Below are positions 1 to 6,911 of a stretch of 33,994 bases of DNA, in pieces. Origin of the DNA: an uncultured Alphaproteobacteria bacterium. Lineage in GTDB: Bacteria > Pseudomonadota > Alphaproteobacteria > Rickettsiales > UBA1997. The notes below the pieces were generated by a model. The model made no database searches, was not told where the DNA came from, and saw nothing but the letters and a program-made list of their open reading frames with translations. The translations under genes were made by a program, and so were the position numbers. Location: NCBI GenBank assembly GCA_903870105.1, contig CAIQBQ010000041.1, forward strand, positions 1 through 33,994. Reading direction: 5' to 3'. Numbering within the stretch: position 1 is the first letter of the stretch; each line of letters begins with the position of its first letter.

Positions 1-816
1 GCCAGGGTAAGTTGAATTGCCATTCACGTAAAGCGTAAAACTTCCTCCATAATCTCTTTGTAGTGTAAGAACATAATCTCTTCCTGATGACAAATTATAT
101 CCACTATCCCAACCTGCAGAACCAATACTGGGGAAATTTGCATTATCAGACCTGATGTAAGGACTTAGAGATCCGTCTGATTGCACGTGCAATTCAAATA
201 ATGGATTTCCCTGCAGAGGAGTGGAACCGCAATTGCTATTAGGTACACCGGCAATATTGCAAACTCTGTCCACAAAAAATCCCGCACCACTGCGGTAACG
301 CATCACCAAGAATAATGTCATATTATCATTTGGTGCGTTGCTCATTTGCTTATCCACGGCGAGATATCTGTAGGCACTGGTGCCATTATTAGTGAATCGC
401 AAAGTAGGGAGATTATTAATGCCATTCTCAACATAAGTCGGGCCACTTGTATTTGCGCTAGTTCCGCCCGAAGCAACATTGTAAGTAATCTGAGTGCTAT
501 CCGTCTTCTGTCCGGCCTTAGCGTTCAATTTTATTGAGTTCTGCGGATTAACATCGCTCCACTGCGAAACTACCGCACCATCAACTTCATCAGAATCTGA
601 AAAACTTTCATCTAAGCTAGTTTCGTACCACAAAACCAAACCACCAACACTAGAAACTCTTGATGTTTTAGTGAGTTTTTGGGCAGTTGTTTTTTTGTAA
701 GCAGATAACAAATCAACCCCCTGTGAAACCACAGCAATCAAGATTCCAATGATTAGAATAACAACGGACAACTCCACAAGAGAGAAAGCCTTTTGATGAT
801 GAGAAAATTTTTTCAT
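1..816 (-). CDS. Prepilin-type protein with lectin-like (concanavalin A-like) region, 3' end cut by window
   Basis: The reading frame is open from the ATG at 816 to base 1 (272 codons, no stop), so the C-terminus is missing. Residues 1-35 form a class III-type prepilin signal: a short basic leader ending in Ala10, then FSLVELSVVILIIGILIA, with Phe at +1 and the conserved Glu at +5 of the mature protein. In known families this segment is cut and N-methylated by prepilin peptidase (PilD). After about residue 50 the sequence has the character of a concanavalin A/LamG-like beta-sandwich (LVLWYETS, VVSQWSDV, LPTLRF, MTLFLVMRY, TLYVNG). The start lies 4 bases after the queC stop, so the gene is probably co-transcribed with queC. 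No clear Shine-Dalgarno is visible. The protein is much longer than a major pilin (about 150 residues), so it could be a minor pilin, pseudopilin or surface adhesin. The prepilin call is strong; the lectin-like fold is inferred from sequence style. Confidence 0.8.
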   Translation of the reverse strand, partial: MKKFSHHQKAFSLVELSVVILIIGILIAVVSQGVDLLSAYKKTTAQKLTKTSRVSSVGGLVLWYETSLDESFSDSDEVDGAVVSQWSDVNPQNSIKLNAKAGQKTDSTQITYNVASGGTSANTSGPTYVENGINNLPTLRFTNNGTSAYRYLAVDKQMSNAPNDNMTLFLVMRYRSGAGFFVDRVCNIAGVPNSNCGSTPLQGNPLFELHVQSDGSLSPYIRSDNANFPSIGSAGWDSGYNLSSGRDYVLTLQRDYGGSFTLYVNGNSTYPG

Positions 817-820
817 GATT

Positions 821-1495
821 CTAAAAATAATAAATTGGATCACTCAAATTAGCCGAAGCAAAACCAGCGAGACGTAATTGGCAGGACTCGCATTTGCCGC
901 AAGCATAAATCTTTTCACCTCTCATAATTGGGTCGTAACAGGAATGAGTCTGAGAATAATCAACTCCAAGCTTAATTCCCGCTTCGATGATTTCTTTTTT
1001 ACTCATCTTAATCAGTGGCGCGTGAATTTTAAATTCACCCTTCCCTTCAACGCCCACGGCAGTCGCAAGATTTGCCAATTTTTCAAAAGCGCGAATAAAA
1101 TCCGGACGACAATCTGGATAACCGCTATAATCAACAACATTCACTCCAACAAAAATATCAAAAGCACCCACCACTTCGGCGTAGGCAAGTGCGTAAGAAA
1201 GAAAGATGGTATTGCGGGCTGGAACATAAGTAATTGGGATCGCAATGCTTGGCACTGTTGGCATTGGGATATCAGAAGTTAAGGCAGATCCACCGAAAAT
1301 TCTTAAATCAATTTTGGCAATTTTATGTTCAGCAAATCCACTGAGCTCGGCGATTTTTTTTGCTGATTCAAGCTCGGTTTTGTGACGTTGTCCGTAATCA
1401 AAACTCAACGCGTAGATTTCGAATCCAGATTTTTTAGCGATTGCTGCAACCGTTGCTGAATCAAGTCCGCCGCTTAAAAGAAGGATTGCTTTCAT
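821..1495 (-). CDS. queC: 7-cyano-7-deazaguanine synthase QueC
   Basis: QueC converts 7-carboxy-7-deazaguanine to preQ0 using ATP and ammonia, a step in queuosine tRNA modification in the cytoplasm. The 224-residue protein has the PP-loop SGGLDS at residues 8-13, the FDYGQRH segment near 33-39, and a C-terminal zinc-binding cluster with cysteines at 186, 199, 202 and 205 (CGKCESC). Length is normal for the family. It is the first gene of a leftward pair with the prepilin gene, which begins 4 bases after its TAG stop. The pairing makes no obvious functional sense and may only reflect gene packing. The other queuosine genes (queD, queE, queF, tgt) are not in this window. Confidence 0.96.
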   Translation of the reverse strand: MKAILLLSGGLDSATVAAIAKKSGFEIYALSFDYGQRHKTELESAKKIAELSGFAEHKIAKIDLRIFGGSALTSDIPMPTVPSIAIPITYVPARNTIFLSYALAYAEVVGAFDIFVGVNVVDYSGYPDCRPDFIRAFEKLANLATAVGVEGKGEFKIHAPLIKMSKKEIIEAGIKLGVDYSQTHSCYDPIMRGEKIYACGKCESCQLRLAGFASANLSDPIYYF

Positions 1496-1584
1496 TGAAT
1501 TAATTTGGATTTTTGATTGCAGGTTTTTTATTTGGTAAGCTCGAGATAAACTTAGAGTTAAAAATCTTAAATCAAAAATTTAAG

Positions 1585-1660
1585 GGTGGTTAGCTCAGTT
1601 GGTTAGAGCGCTACGTTGACATCGTAGAGGTCGGAAGTTCGAGTCTTCTATCACCCACCA
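1585..1660 (+). tRNA. tRNA-Val (anticodon GAC), CCA encoded
   Basis: The 76 bases fold as a full cloverleaf. The acceptor GGGTGGT pairs with ATCACCC (one G-T pair), the D arm is GCTC...GAGC, the anticodon stem CTACG/CGTAG encloses loop TTGACAT, and the T arm GGAAG TTCGAGT CTTCT is intact. The anticodon at the centre of the loop is GAC, reading valine GUC/GUU. Discriminator A and a genome-encoded CCA end the gene. It stands alone on the plus strand, divergent from queC, with no other tRNA nearby. Confidence 0.97.
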
Positions 1661-1771
1661 ATCACAGATAGCCAATCTACTTATTTTCTAAAAAACTCCC
1701 TCACACCTCCTTAAATTGATGAAGTCCCTGCTTAATTTTCACTTTCGTATCCATCAATTTCAGGAGAAATT

Positions 1772-2035
1772 ATGCCAAGAGTCTATCCCGCTTTAAACTA
1801 ATCTCAGAAAAATAAACCATCCGCAGTGCGTTAAGAAGATAATGATTGGGAGTTATCAGCAATCCTTTACAAAAGATGGACGCAACAAAGATCCGTTAGA
1901 GAAATTTCAAAAAAAACTCACAGCCCAAATTTCTCTCCCCGCCTCAGCTCATCTTAAGATGAGCTGCAGGATGAAATAGCCAAAAGAAGAAAAGTAGAAA
2001 AACTGGAATCGCTAATTATTAAAAATTATCAATGA
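1772..2035 (+). pseudogene. Decayed small gene with three in-frame TAA codons, family unknown
   Basis: An ATG at 1772 follows a good Shine-Dalgarno (AGGAG at 1762-1766). The frame runs 88 codons to TGA at 2033-2035 but is broken by TAA at 1799, 1832 and 1955. Between the stops the translation is protein-like, for example NDWELSAILYKRWTQQRS and DELQDEIAKRRKVEKLES, with an alternating charged/hydrophobic helical pattern. The stretch VREISKKT could be half of a helix-turn-helix, but I do not recognise the family. One of the stops falls inside a 22-base perfect palindrome, so a short insertion may have damaged the gene. The simplest reading is an old pseudogene in the gap between tRNA-Val and coq7. 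The remaining bases up to coq7 (2036-2198) show nothing I can name. Confidence 0.45.
1945..1966. repeat. 22-base perfect palindrome
   Basis: The bases from 1945 to 1966 (centre CTTAAG) equal their own reverse complement with no mismatch. The palindrome lies inside the decayed gene at 1772-2035 and supplies one of its TAA codons. There is no T-run beside it, so it does not look like a terminator. It could be a short inserted palindrome or an operator-like site. Confidence 0.7.
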
Positions 2036-2198
2036 TTCTAATTACTGTTTTGAGGGTGTTTTTTGTTTAAAAAATAGGTAAAGTTCAAAATAAAAAAGCG
2101 AAATCAAATCAGGAATAAAGGAGTTTAATAGCTATCAAAAAATCCTCGCGAAGAAACGAGAAGTACGATTTTCATAAAATTAAAAAGAAGATTCTCCC

Positions 2199-2735
2199 AT
2201 GGAAGAAGCGAAGAATAGTCAGAGAGATAAAATCGCCGAAATGATTCGCGTCAATCACGCTGGAGAATTTGGTGCAAAAGTAATTTATGCCGGACAAATG
2301 GCTGCGCTGAAATTAAAAAAAGATCACAAGACGTTGAAAATTGTTGAGCACATGAAAGAGCAGGAAGATGTGCATTTTGATTATTTTGATGCAGAAATTA
2401 GGAAGAAAAAAATTCGTCCGACGGTTATGCAGCCGGCATGGAGAGTTGGTGGATTTGCTCTCGGATTTTTTACTGCCCTACTCGATAAACGTGCGGCAAT
2501 GGCCTGCACAACAGCAGTAGAAGAGGTGATTGATGAACATTACAAATCGCAGCTAAACATACTCGAAAAAGAAGAAGAACTCAAAATTAAAATCGAAAAA
2601 TTCCGCACTGAAGAATTAGAGCATCGCGACATCGGTTATGAAAATAAAGCTGCAGAACTTTGTTATTTTAAACCACTGACCAGCTTCATCAAAGCGACAA
2701 CAAGATTCGCAATCGCAGTTTCAAAAAGAATTTAA
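2199..2735 (+). CDS. coq7: Demethoxyubiquinone hydroxylase COQ7 family
   Basis: COQ7 is a membrane-associated di-iron mono-oxygenase that carries out the penultimate hydroxylation of ubiquinone synthesis (demethoxyubiquinol to demethylubiquinol). The 178-residue protein begins with the typical NHAGEFGA motif (Glu23) and has the iron-ligand pattern EQEDVHF (Glu56, His59), VEEVIDEHY (around Glu109-His114) and EELEH (Glu139, His142). The glycine-rich hydrophobic part near residues 82-95 (WRVGGFALGFFTALL) fits the membrane-docking helix. It is a single gene, convergent with the leftward tsaD-tatC group. Rickettsiales commonly use COQ7 for this step where gammaproteobacteria use UbiF. Confidence 0.95.
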   Translation: MEEAKNSQRDKIAEMIRVNHAGEFGAKVIYAGQMAALKLKKDHKTLKIVEHMKEQEDVHFDYFDAEIRKKKIRPTVMQPAWRVGGFALGFFTALLDKRAAMACTTAVEEVIDEHYKSQLNILEKEEELKIKIEKFRTEELEHRDIGYENKAAELCYFKPLTSFIKATTRFAIAVSKRI

Positions 2736-2775
2736 TTTTCTCTGGTCGAACGAAGTCAAGACCAAAAATTTCACG

Positions 2776-2812
2776 CAATAAAAAGGCGCGGCCCCTAATG
2801 GAACCACGCCTC
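2776..2812 (-). terminator. Intrinsic terminator for the leftward tsaD-tatC-lysine-repeat group
   Basis: On the minus strand an 11-base-pair stem (arms 2800-2810 and 2785-2795, three G-T wobble pairs, loop 2796-2799) is followed by TTTTTATT. It lies 36 bases after the stop of the lysine-repeat gene. On the plus strand the same arms contain A-C mismatches, so it should act mainly leftward. Confidence 0.75.
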
Positions 2813-2847
2813 TTATTACTTTTTAGATTTTTTACTTATCCAGAAAG

Positions 2848-3048
2848 TTACTTCTTTTTAGCAACTGCTTTTTTAGCAACTGGCTTTTTAGCAACGACTT
2901 TTTTTACGACTGCTTTTTTAGCAACTGGCTTTTTAGCAACGACTTTTTTTACGACTGCTTTTTTAGCAACTGGCTTTTTAGCAACTGCTTTTTTAGCAAC
3001 TGGCTTTTTAGCAACGACTTTTTTCGCGACTGTTTTTTTAGCAACCAT
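2848..3048 (-). CDS. Lysine/alanine pentapeptide-repeat protein, histone H1-like
   Basis: The 66-residue product consists almost wholly of a five-residue repeat of the form V-A-K-K-(A/P/V), about 13 copies, with no hydrophobic core or signal. Such tails resemble bacterial histone H1-like proteins (Chlamydia HctB, Bordetella BpH1) and the lysine-rich C-terminal tails of some HU proteins, which bind DNA non-specifically. The DNA repeats with a 15-base period, so copy number may vary by slippage. It starts 5 bases after the tatC stop and is followed by a good terminator, so it appears to be the last gene of the tsaD-tatC group. The opposite strand is also open over this interval, but it reads as FLATA repeats and is only the mirror of the lysine codons. 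Family inferred from composition. Confidence 0.75.
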   Translation of the reverse strand: MVAKKTVAKKVVAKKPVAKKAVAKKPVAKKAVVKKVVAKKPVAKKAVVKKVVAKKPVAKKAVAKKK

Positions 3049-3053
3049 GATAA

Positions 3054-3779
3054 TTATTTATTAAATTTTTGACCAATGAGAATAGTAATTTCGAAGAGTA
3101 AGATCAACAAAACTGCTAAACTCAACTGACTCACAACATCAGGTGGGGTAAGGATCGCAGCCACCACGAAGATGATTACAATCCAATATCTTCTCCTACG
3201 TCTTAAGTCATTGGCCGACAACAAATCAAGTTTGATTAATAAAAGCAACAAGATTGGAAATTGAAATGCGACACCAAATCCGAGTAGTAAATTTTCTACA
3301 AAATTTAGGTACTCACTCAATCTTGTTTCGAGTTGAATTGAAAAACTCGATGAGCCTACGAAGCCTTTAGTTTCAAAGCTCGCGAAGAATTGCAAAGCGA
3401 TTGGCAAAATAAAAAAATACGCAAAAATTGCACCGCATAAAAATAAAAATGGAGAGAAAAAAAAGATCAAAAGAATATTTTTTTTCTCATTTTTGTAGAG
3501 AGCTGGTGACAGAAAAAGATAAATTTCCGAAAGAAAAATTGGCGCAGAAAAAAATAATGCCGAAGAAAAAGAAAGTTTTAAATAGGTCACGAAGGCTTCA
3601 GATGGGCTGGTGTAGATGAGTTTACGATTTTGTTGATTTGAAATTTCTACGAATGGCTGCAAAAGAATTTCGTAAATTTCTTGCGCAGAAAAATAACAAA
3701 AAACAAAAGCGGCACAGAAAAAAATTACTGAAAAAATTACACGTTGACGAAGTTCGCGAAGATGTTGTTGAAGTGTCAT
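3054..3779 (-). CDS. tatC: Sec-independent protein translocase subunit TatC
   Basis: TatC is the six-helix inner-membrane receptor for twin-arginine signal peptides. The 241-residue product begins MTLQQHLRELRQRVIF, matching the cytoplasmic N-terminal motif (HLxELRxR). It has the conserved TSPSEAF segment after the first periplasmic loop, several hydrophobic helices, FGVAFQFPILL near helix 5, and LTPPDVVSQ. I chose the ATG at 3779 because it overlaps the tsaD stop as TAATG and matches the family start. An in-frame ATG at 3794 would add five residues inside tsaD. An RRRRR run follows helix 5. TatA and TatB are not in this window. Confidence 0.95.
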   Translation of the reverse strand: MTLQQHLRELRQRVIFSVIFFCAAFVFCYFSAQEIYEILLQPFVEISNQQNRKLIYTSPSEAFVTYLKLSFSSALFFSAPIFLSEIYLFLSPALYKNEKKNILLIFFFSPFLFLCGAIFAYFFILPIALQFFASFETKGFVGSSSFSIQLETRLSEYLNFVENLLLGFGVAFQFPILLLLLIKLDLLSANDLRRRRRYWIVIIFVVAAILTPPDVVSQLSLAVLLILLFEITILIGQKFNK

Positions 3780-4840
3780 TATGTTAATTCCCATCTTGCT
3801 TTTGGTTTAAAATTTAAGTCGTCAACAAATCCTAATTTTAATTTTTCTACTCCTGCCCAAGCGACCATCGCGGCATTGTCGGTGCAAAGATAAATTGGCG
3901 GAGTGATTACTTTCATTTGATGTGCAGAAGCCCAATTCTCTAAGCGCGAAACTATGTAGCGATTTGCAGCAACGCCACCGGCAATTACTAAATTTTTTGT
4001 CGGTTGTTGTTTGTCGGTGAGAATATTATTCAATCTATTCAAAATTATTTCGCAGACAATTCGCTGGAAAGATGCACAAATATCGGCTCGATCTTTTTCA
4101 TTTAATTTTTGTGGCGAAGTGAAGTGAGAAAAACTTTCACCAACTAATTTTTCTACTTCGCGACGCACTGCAGTTTTCAATCCAGAAAAAGAAAAAGCGA
4201 AACGATGTGCTGCATCTTTTGAATCAAGAAGTGGCCGAGAAAATTTAAAACGATTTTCGTCACCTTGCTTCGCGAGCTTTTCTACTGCTGGCCCACCAGG
4301 ATAAGGCAATCCAACCATTTGTGCGATTTTATCGAAGGCTTCACCGAGAGCATCATCAATTGTTTCGCCAAGTTTTTCGTAATTACCAACTCCGTGCGCA
4401 AATAAAATTTGACAATGTCCGCCAGAAATTAAGAGCAGAAGATAAGGAAATTCTAACCCATTGGCTAAATTACTAGTTAGTCGCGCAGTTAATGCGTGAG
4501 CCTCCAAATGATTTACCGCCAGAAAAGGTTTTTGGAATACAGAGGCTAAAGTTTTTGCCGCCATCATTCCAACAATTACTCCGCCAATTAAACCCGGACC
4601 AGAAGTTGCTGCGAAGCCATCAATTTCTTCTAATTTTAAATTTGCTTCCTTGAGGGCCTGTAAAATCAACTCATCCAGAATTTCCACATGACCACGCGCT
4701 GCAAGCTCAGGAATCACCCCGCCATATTTTTTATGTAGTTCAATTTGCGAGTTAAGCGCGTGCGCCAAAATATTTTTCTGATCATCAACAATCGCAACAG
4801 CAGTTTCATCGCAGGAAGTTTCAATACCGAGAATTTTCAT
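3779..4840 (-). CDS. tsaD: tRNA N6-threonylcarbamoyladenosine transferase TsaD
   Basis: TsaD transfers the threonylcarbamoyl group to A37 of ANN-decoding tRNAs, with TsaB and TsaE. From the ATG at 4840 the protein has 353 residues and starts MKILGIETSCDETAVAIVDD, exactly the family start. The upstream in-frame extension to 4912 is unlike any TsaD. The metal-binding pair is HLEAH (His111, His115). The ASKHA ATPase motifs include SGPGLIGG (near 80-87), LLLISGGH and VIAGGVAANRY. It is the first gene of the leftward tsaD-tatC-lysine-repeat set and is translationally coupled to tatC. It is divergent from the SOUL gene, with 147 bases between them that should hold both promoters. Confidence 0.97.
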   Translation of the reverse strand: MKILGIETSCDETAVAIVDDQKNILAHALNSQIELHKKYGGVIPELAARGHVEILDELILQALKEANLKLEEIDGFAATSGPGLIGGVIVGMMAAKTLASVFQKPFLAVNHLEAHALTARLTSNLANGLEFPYLLLLISGGHCQILFAHGVGNYEKLGETIDDALGEAFDKIAQMVGLPYPGGPAVEKLAKQGDENRFKFSRPLLDSKDAAHRFAFSFSGLKTAVRREVEKLVGESFSHFTSPQKLNEKDRADICASFQRIVCEIILNRLNNILTDKQQPTKNLVIAGGVAANRYIVSRLENWASAHQMKVITPPIYLCTDNAAMVAWAGVEKLKLGFVDDLNFKPKARWELT

Positions 4841-4987
4841 GAATCTAAATTCTTTTTTAAAATGGTTTGTGTGAGTGATGGTTTTTATGAAGCTGCGATC
4901 TTGGAAGTTCACATCAAAGATTTATTGAGTCTTTTGTGCAAACCAAACAGAAAGTAATTAACTAATAATTCCGTAAACTATTTTTGT

Positions 4988-5632
4988 ATGAAAAAAATTA
5001 AGCTTTGTTTATTTACCATCATCACAATCGCAATTATGCAATCATGCTCTACAAAGTCAGAAGCTGGATATTATAAGGGTTATGAAATCCCTTCTTATGA
5101 GGTTATAAAACGAGTTGGTGACATCGAGTTTCGAAAATATGAACCAACCTTGGTGGCAGAAGTTGAGGTGAATGGAGATCGAAAAGAAGCCGCAAAAGAA
5201 GGATTCATGACTTTAGCTCGCTATATTTTTGGTAAAAATATGGCCGAGAAAAAAGTGGAAATGACTTCGCCGGTTTCACAAGTTGATGTCTCAGAAAAAG
5301 TAGCAATGACTAGCCCGGTAAATCAAATTCATGAGGGAGAGAAAAAGTGGCTAATTCAATTTGGTATGCCAAAAAAATATAGCCTAGAGAACTTGCCGCG
5401 ACCAAAAGATGATAGGATTAAATTTAAGTTAACCGAATCAAAAAGAGTTATCGCAATTCAGTTTCCTGGAATGTGGTCAGACGAGAAATTCAGCAAAAAA
5501 AGAGATGAGTTGAATCGTTTTATTAAAGACCAAAATATTACAACCAAAGGCTCTGAAATTTTAGCATATTACGATGATCCATTCACTTTCCCTTGGAATC
5601 GCCGCAATGAAATTATTTGGGAGATTAAGTAG
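4988..5632 (+). CDS. SOUL family haem-binding lipoprotein
   Basis: The 214-residue product starts with a lipoprotein signal (MKKIKLCLFTIITIAIMQSC, lipobox ending at Cys20), so it should be lipid-anchored outside the cytoplasm. The rest is a SOUL/HBP domain: YEVIKRVGDIEFRKYEP, AAKEGFMTLARYIFGKN, two MTSPV motifs (near residues 87-91 and 101-105), and a C-terminal YDDPFTFPWNRRNEIIWEIK. SOUL proteins of eukaryotes bind haem, and many bacterial members are uncharacterised, so haem binding is family knowledge, not seen here. The next gene, a FAD oxidoreductase, begins 23 bases later and is probably co-transcribed. Confidence 0.9.
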   Translation: MKKIKLCLFTIITIAIMQSCSTKSEAGYYKGYEIPSYEVIKRVGDIEFRKYEPTLVAEVEVNGDRKEAAKEGFMTLARYIFGKNMAEKKVEMTSPVSQVDVSEKVAMTSPVNQIHEGEKKWLIQFGMPKKYSLENLPRPKDDRIKFKLTESKRVIAIQFPGMWSDEKFSKKRDELNRFIKDQNITTKGSEILAYYDDPFTFPWNRRNEIIWEIK

Positions 5633-5655
5633 TCAAATTATCAAATTATAACACA

Positions 5656-6651
5656 TTGAGTAAGACTAGATTAGCGATAATTGGAGCTGGTTTTTCTGGA
5701 ATTTATCTGGGGCAAGAATTGCGAGAATTTTTTGAGGTAAAAATCTTCGAAAAATCTCGTGGCTGTGGAGGCAGGATGTCCACTCGCTATTCAGGAAATT
5801 TATTATTTGATCACGGCGCTCAATATTTTACCGCAGAAAACGAAGATTTTGAAAAATTCCTCGATCCTTTTATTGCCTCAGGATTCGTCTCTAGATGGCG
5901 GGGTGATGTGATCACTTTCAAGTCTGGTAACATAATTGCCTCGCGTCGAAATGAAGAGAATTATCTTGTCGCCTCTCCAAACATGAATAGTCTTTGCAAA
6001 AAACTAGCTGATGATCTCGATATTTCCTTAAATAGCGAAGTTGCCCCAATAATAACCAAACATAGTGGCGGAAGGCATTTGGAAGATAAAAATGGTAACG
6101 ATCTTGGCTTTTATGACCTTATCATCTCTACAGCTCCAATAGTTCAAACGAAGAATCTTTTTGGTAATCAAATTTCAAAAGATCTCGAGACTAAGACTGT
6201 TTTTACTTCACCTTCTTTCGTCACAATGATTGGCTTTAATCACCAATTAAACTTGGATTGGATTGCTGCTGAAGTTGAGAATCTGCCCATAAAACTAATT
6301 AGCTTTAACTCCAGCAAGCCGGGTCGCGACAAAAATGTGAGCTGTTTTGTAATTCATTCGCAAGATGAATGGGCTTCAGAGCATTTAGAAGATGATGTTT
6401 TAAGTGTTGAGAAAGTTTTGGTAAAAAACTTTGAAGAATTAACAGGAATTTCCTGCGAAAAAGCTGATTACATAAGCACTCATCGTTGGCGCTATGCCTC
6501 ATCTAATAATTCTAAAAAAATTGAACCATTCTTTGATCATGATCTTGGTCTTGGAGCTACAGGAGATTGGGTTTGTGGCTCTAAAATTGAAGATATCTGG
6601 CTTTCGGCAAGAAAATTATCTCAACTCATAAAAGCAACAAATTCACAGTAA
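5656..6651 (+). CDS. NAD(P)/FAD-dependent oxidoreductase (renalase-like, COG3380 type)
   Basis: The 331-residue product opens with a Rossmann dinucleotide fold: LAIIGAGFSG (GxGxxG at residues 10-15), the acidic end EKS, then GGRMSTR and FDHGAQYFTA, which bind the FAD as in amine-oxidase and renalase-like flavoproteins. The C-terminus has the second FAD motif LGATGDWVCGSKIEDIW. I chose the TTG at 5656 because an in-frame TAA lies just upstream and the ATP/FAD fold requires this N-terminus. No Shine-Dalgarno is visible. It follows the SOUL lipoprotein gene by 23 bases. The substrate is unknown. In other bacteria, relatives often sit near photolyase or lipid-modification genes, none of which are in this window. 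Confidence 0.87.
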   Translation: MSKTRLAIIGAGFSGIYLGQELREFFEVKIFEKSRGCGGRMSTRYSGNLLFDHGAQYFTAENEDFEKFLDPFIASGFVSRWRGDVITFKSGNIIASRRNEENYLVASPNMNSLCKKLADDLDISLNSEVAPIITKHSGGRHLEDKNGNDLGFYDLIISTAPIVQTKNLFGNQISKDLETKTVFTSPSFVTMIGFNHQLNLDWIAAEVENLPIKLISFNSSKPGRDKNVSCFVIHSQDEWASEHLEDDVLSVEKVLVKNFEELTGISCEKADYISTHRWRYASSNNSKKIEPFFDHDLGLGATGDWVCGSKIEDIWLSARKLSQLIKATNSQ

Positions 6652-6718
6652 CAGAATTGATCTAGCCAAAAATCTGGTTGAAAAAATCTCATCAGCAAAT
6701 TGCCAGCAAATCTTTTTA

Positions 6719-6901
6719 TTAATGGCTTAGCAATGAGTTGTTATGAAACTTCCAACTCGAAAATTTTTGGAGAAAATTACCATCCAACAAATCACAACTC
6801 TCCTCAAAAAATAATTTGATCAACTTTAGCTGATCATAAGGAGCTTTGGCAATTGCATTGCACTTAATTTCAGCGATGCCCAAAGCGCCATCAACACCAT
6901 T
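6719..6901 (-). pseudogene. Fragment of a coding frame without start codon
   Basis: Just downstream of the 6912-7976 gene, a stop-bounded minus frame of 60 codons reads as real protein (GVDGALGIAEIKC, YDQLKLIKLFFEESCDLLDG, FLQKFSSWKF) and ends in TAA TAA. It has no ATG, GTG or TTG at its 5' end and begins right after a TAG, so it looks like the tail of a gene whose front has been lost. The G-I-A-E-I-K pattern is faintly like the core of YqaJ or lambda-exonuclease type nucleases, but this is too short to claim. The rest of 6652-6911 holds nothing else I can name. Confidence 0.35.
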
Positions 6902-6911
6902 CTACCTAAAT

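Noticed and set aside
346-360. DnaA-box-like sequence TTATCCACG
   Set aside because: It is a single copy inside the prepilin coding region and follows from the codons for Val-Asp-Lys.
1772-2035. Stop-codon recoding: TAA read as an amino acid
   Set aside because: All well-supported genes in the window use TAA as a normal stop (for example coq7, tatC, HIT). The TAA codons in this frame are better explained as pseudogene decay.
2798-3064. Plus-strand open frame with FLATA repeats
   Set aside because: It is the mirror image of the lysine-repeat gene; the minus frame has tatC in front, a terminator behind and a known protein type.
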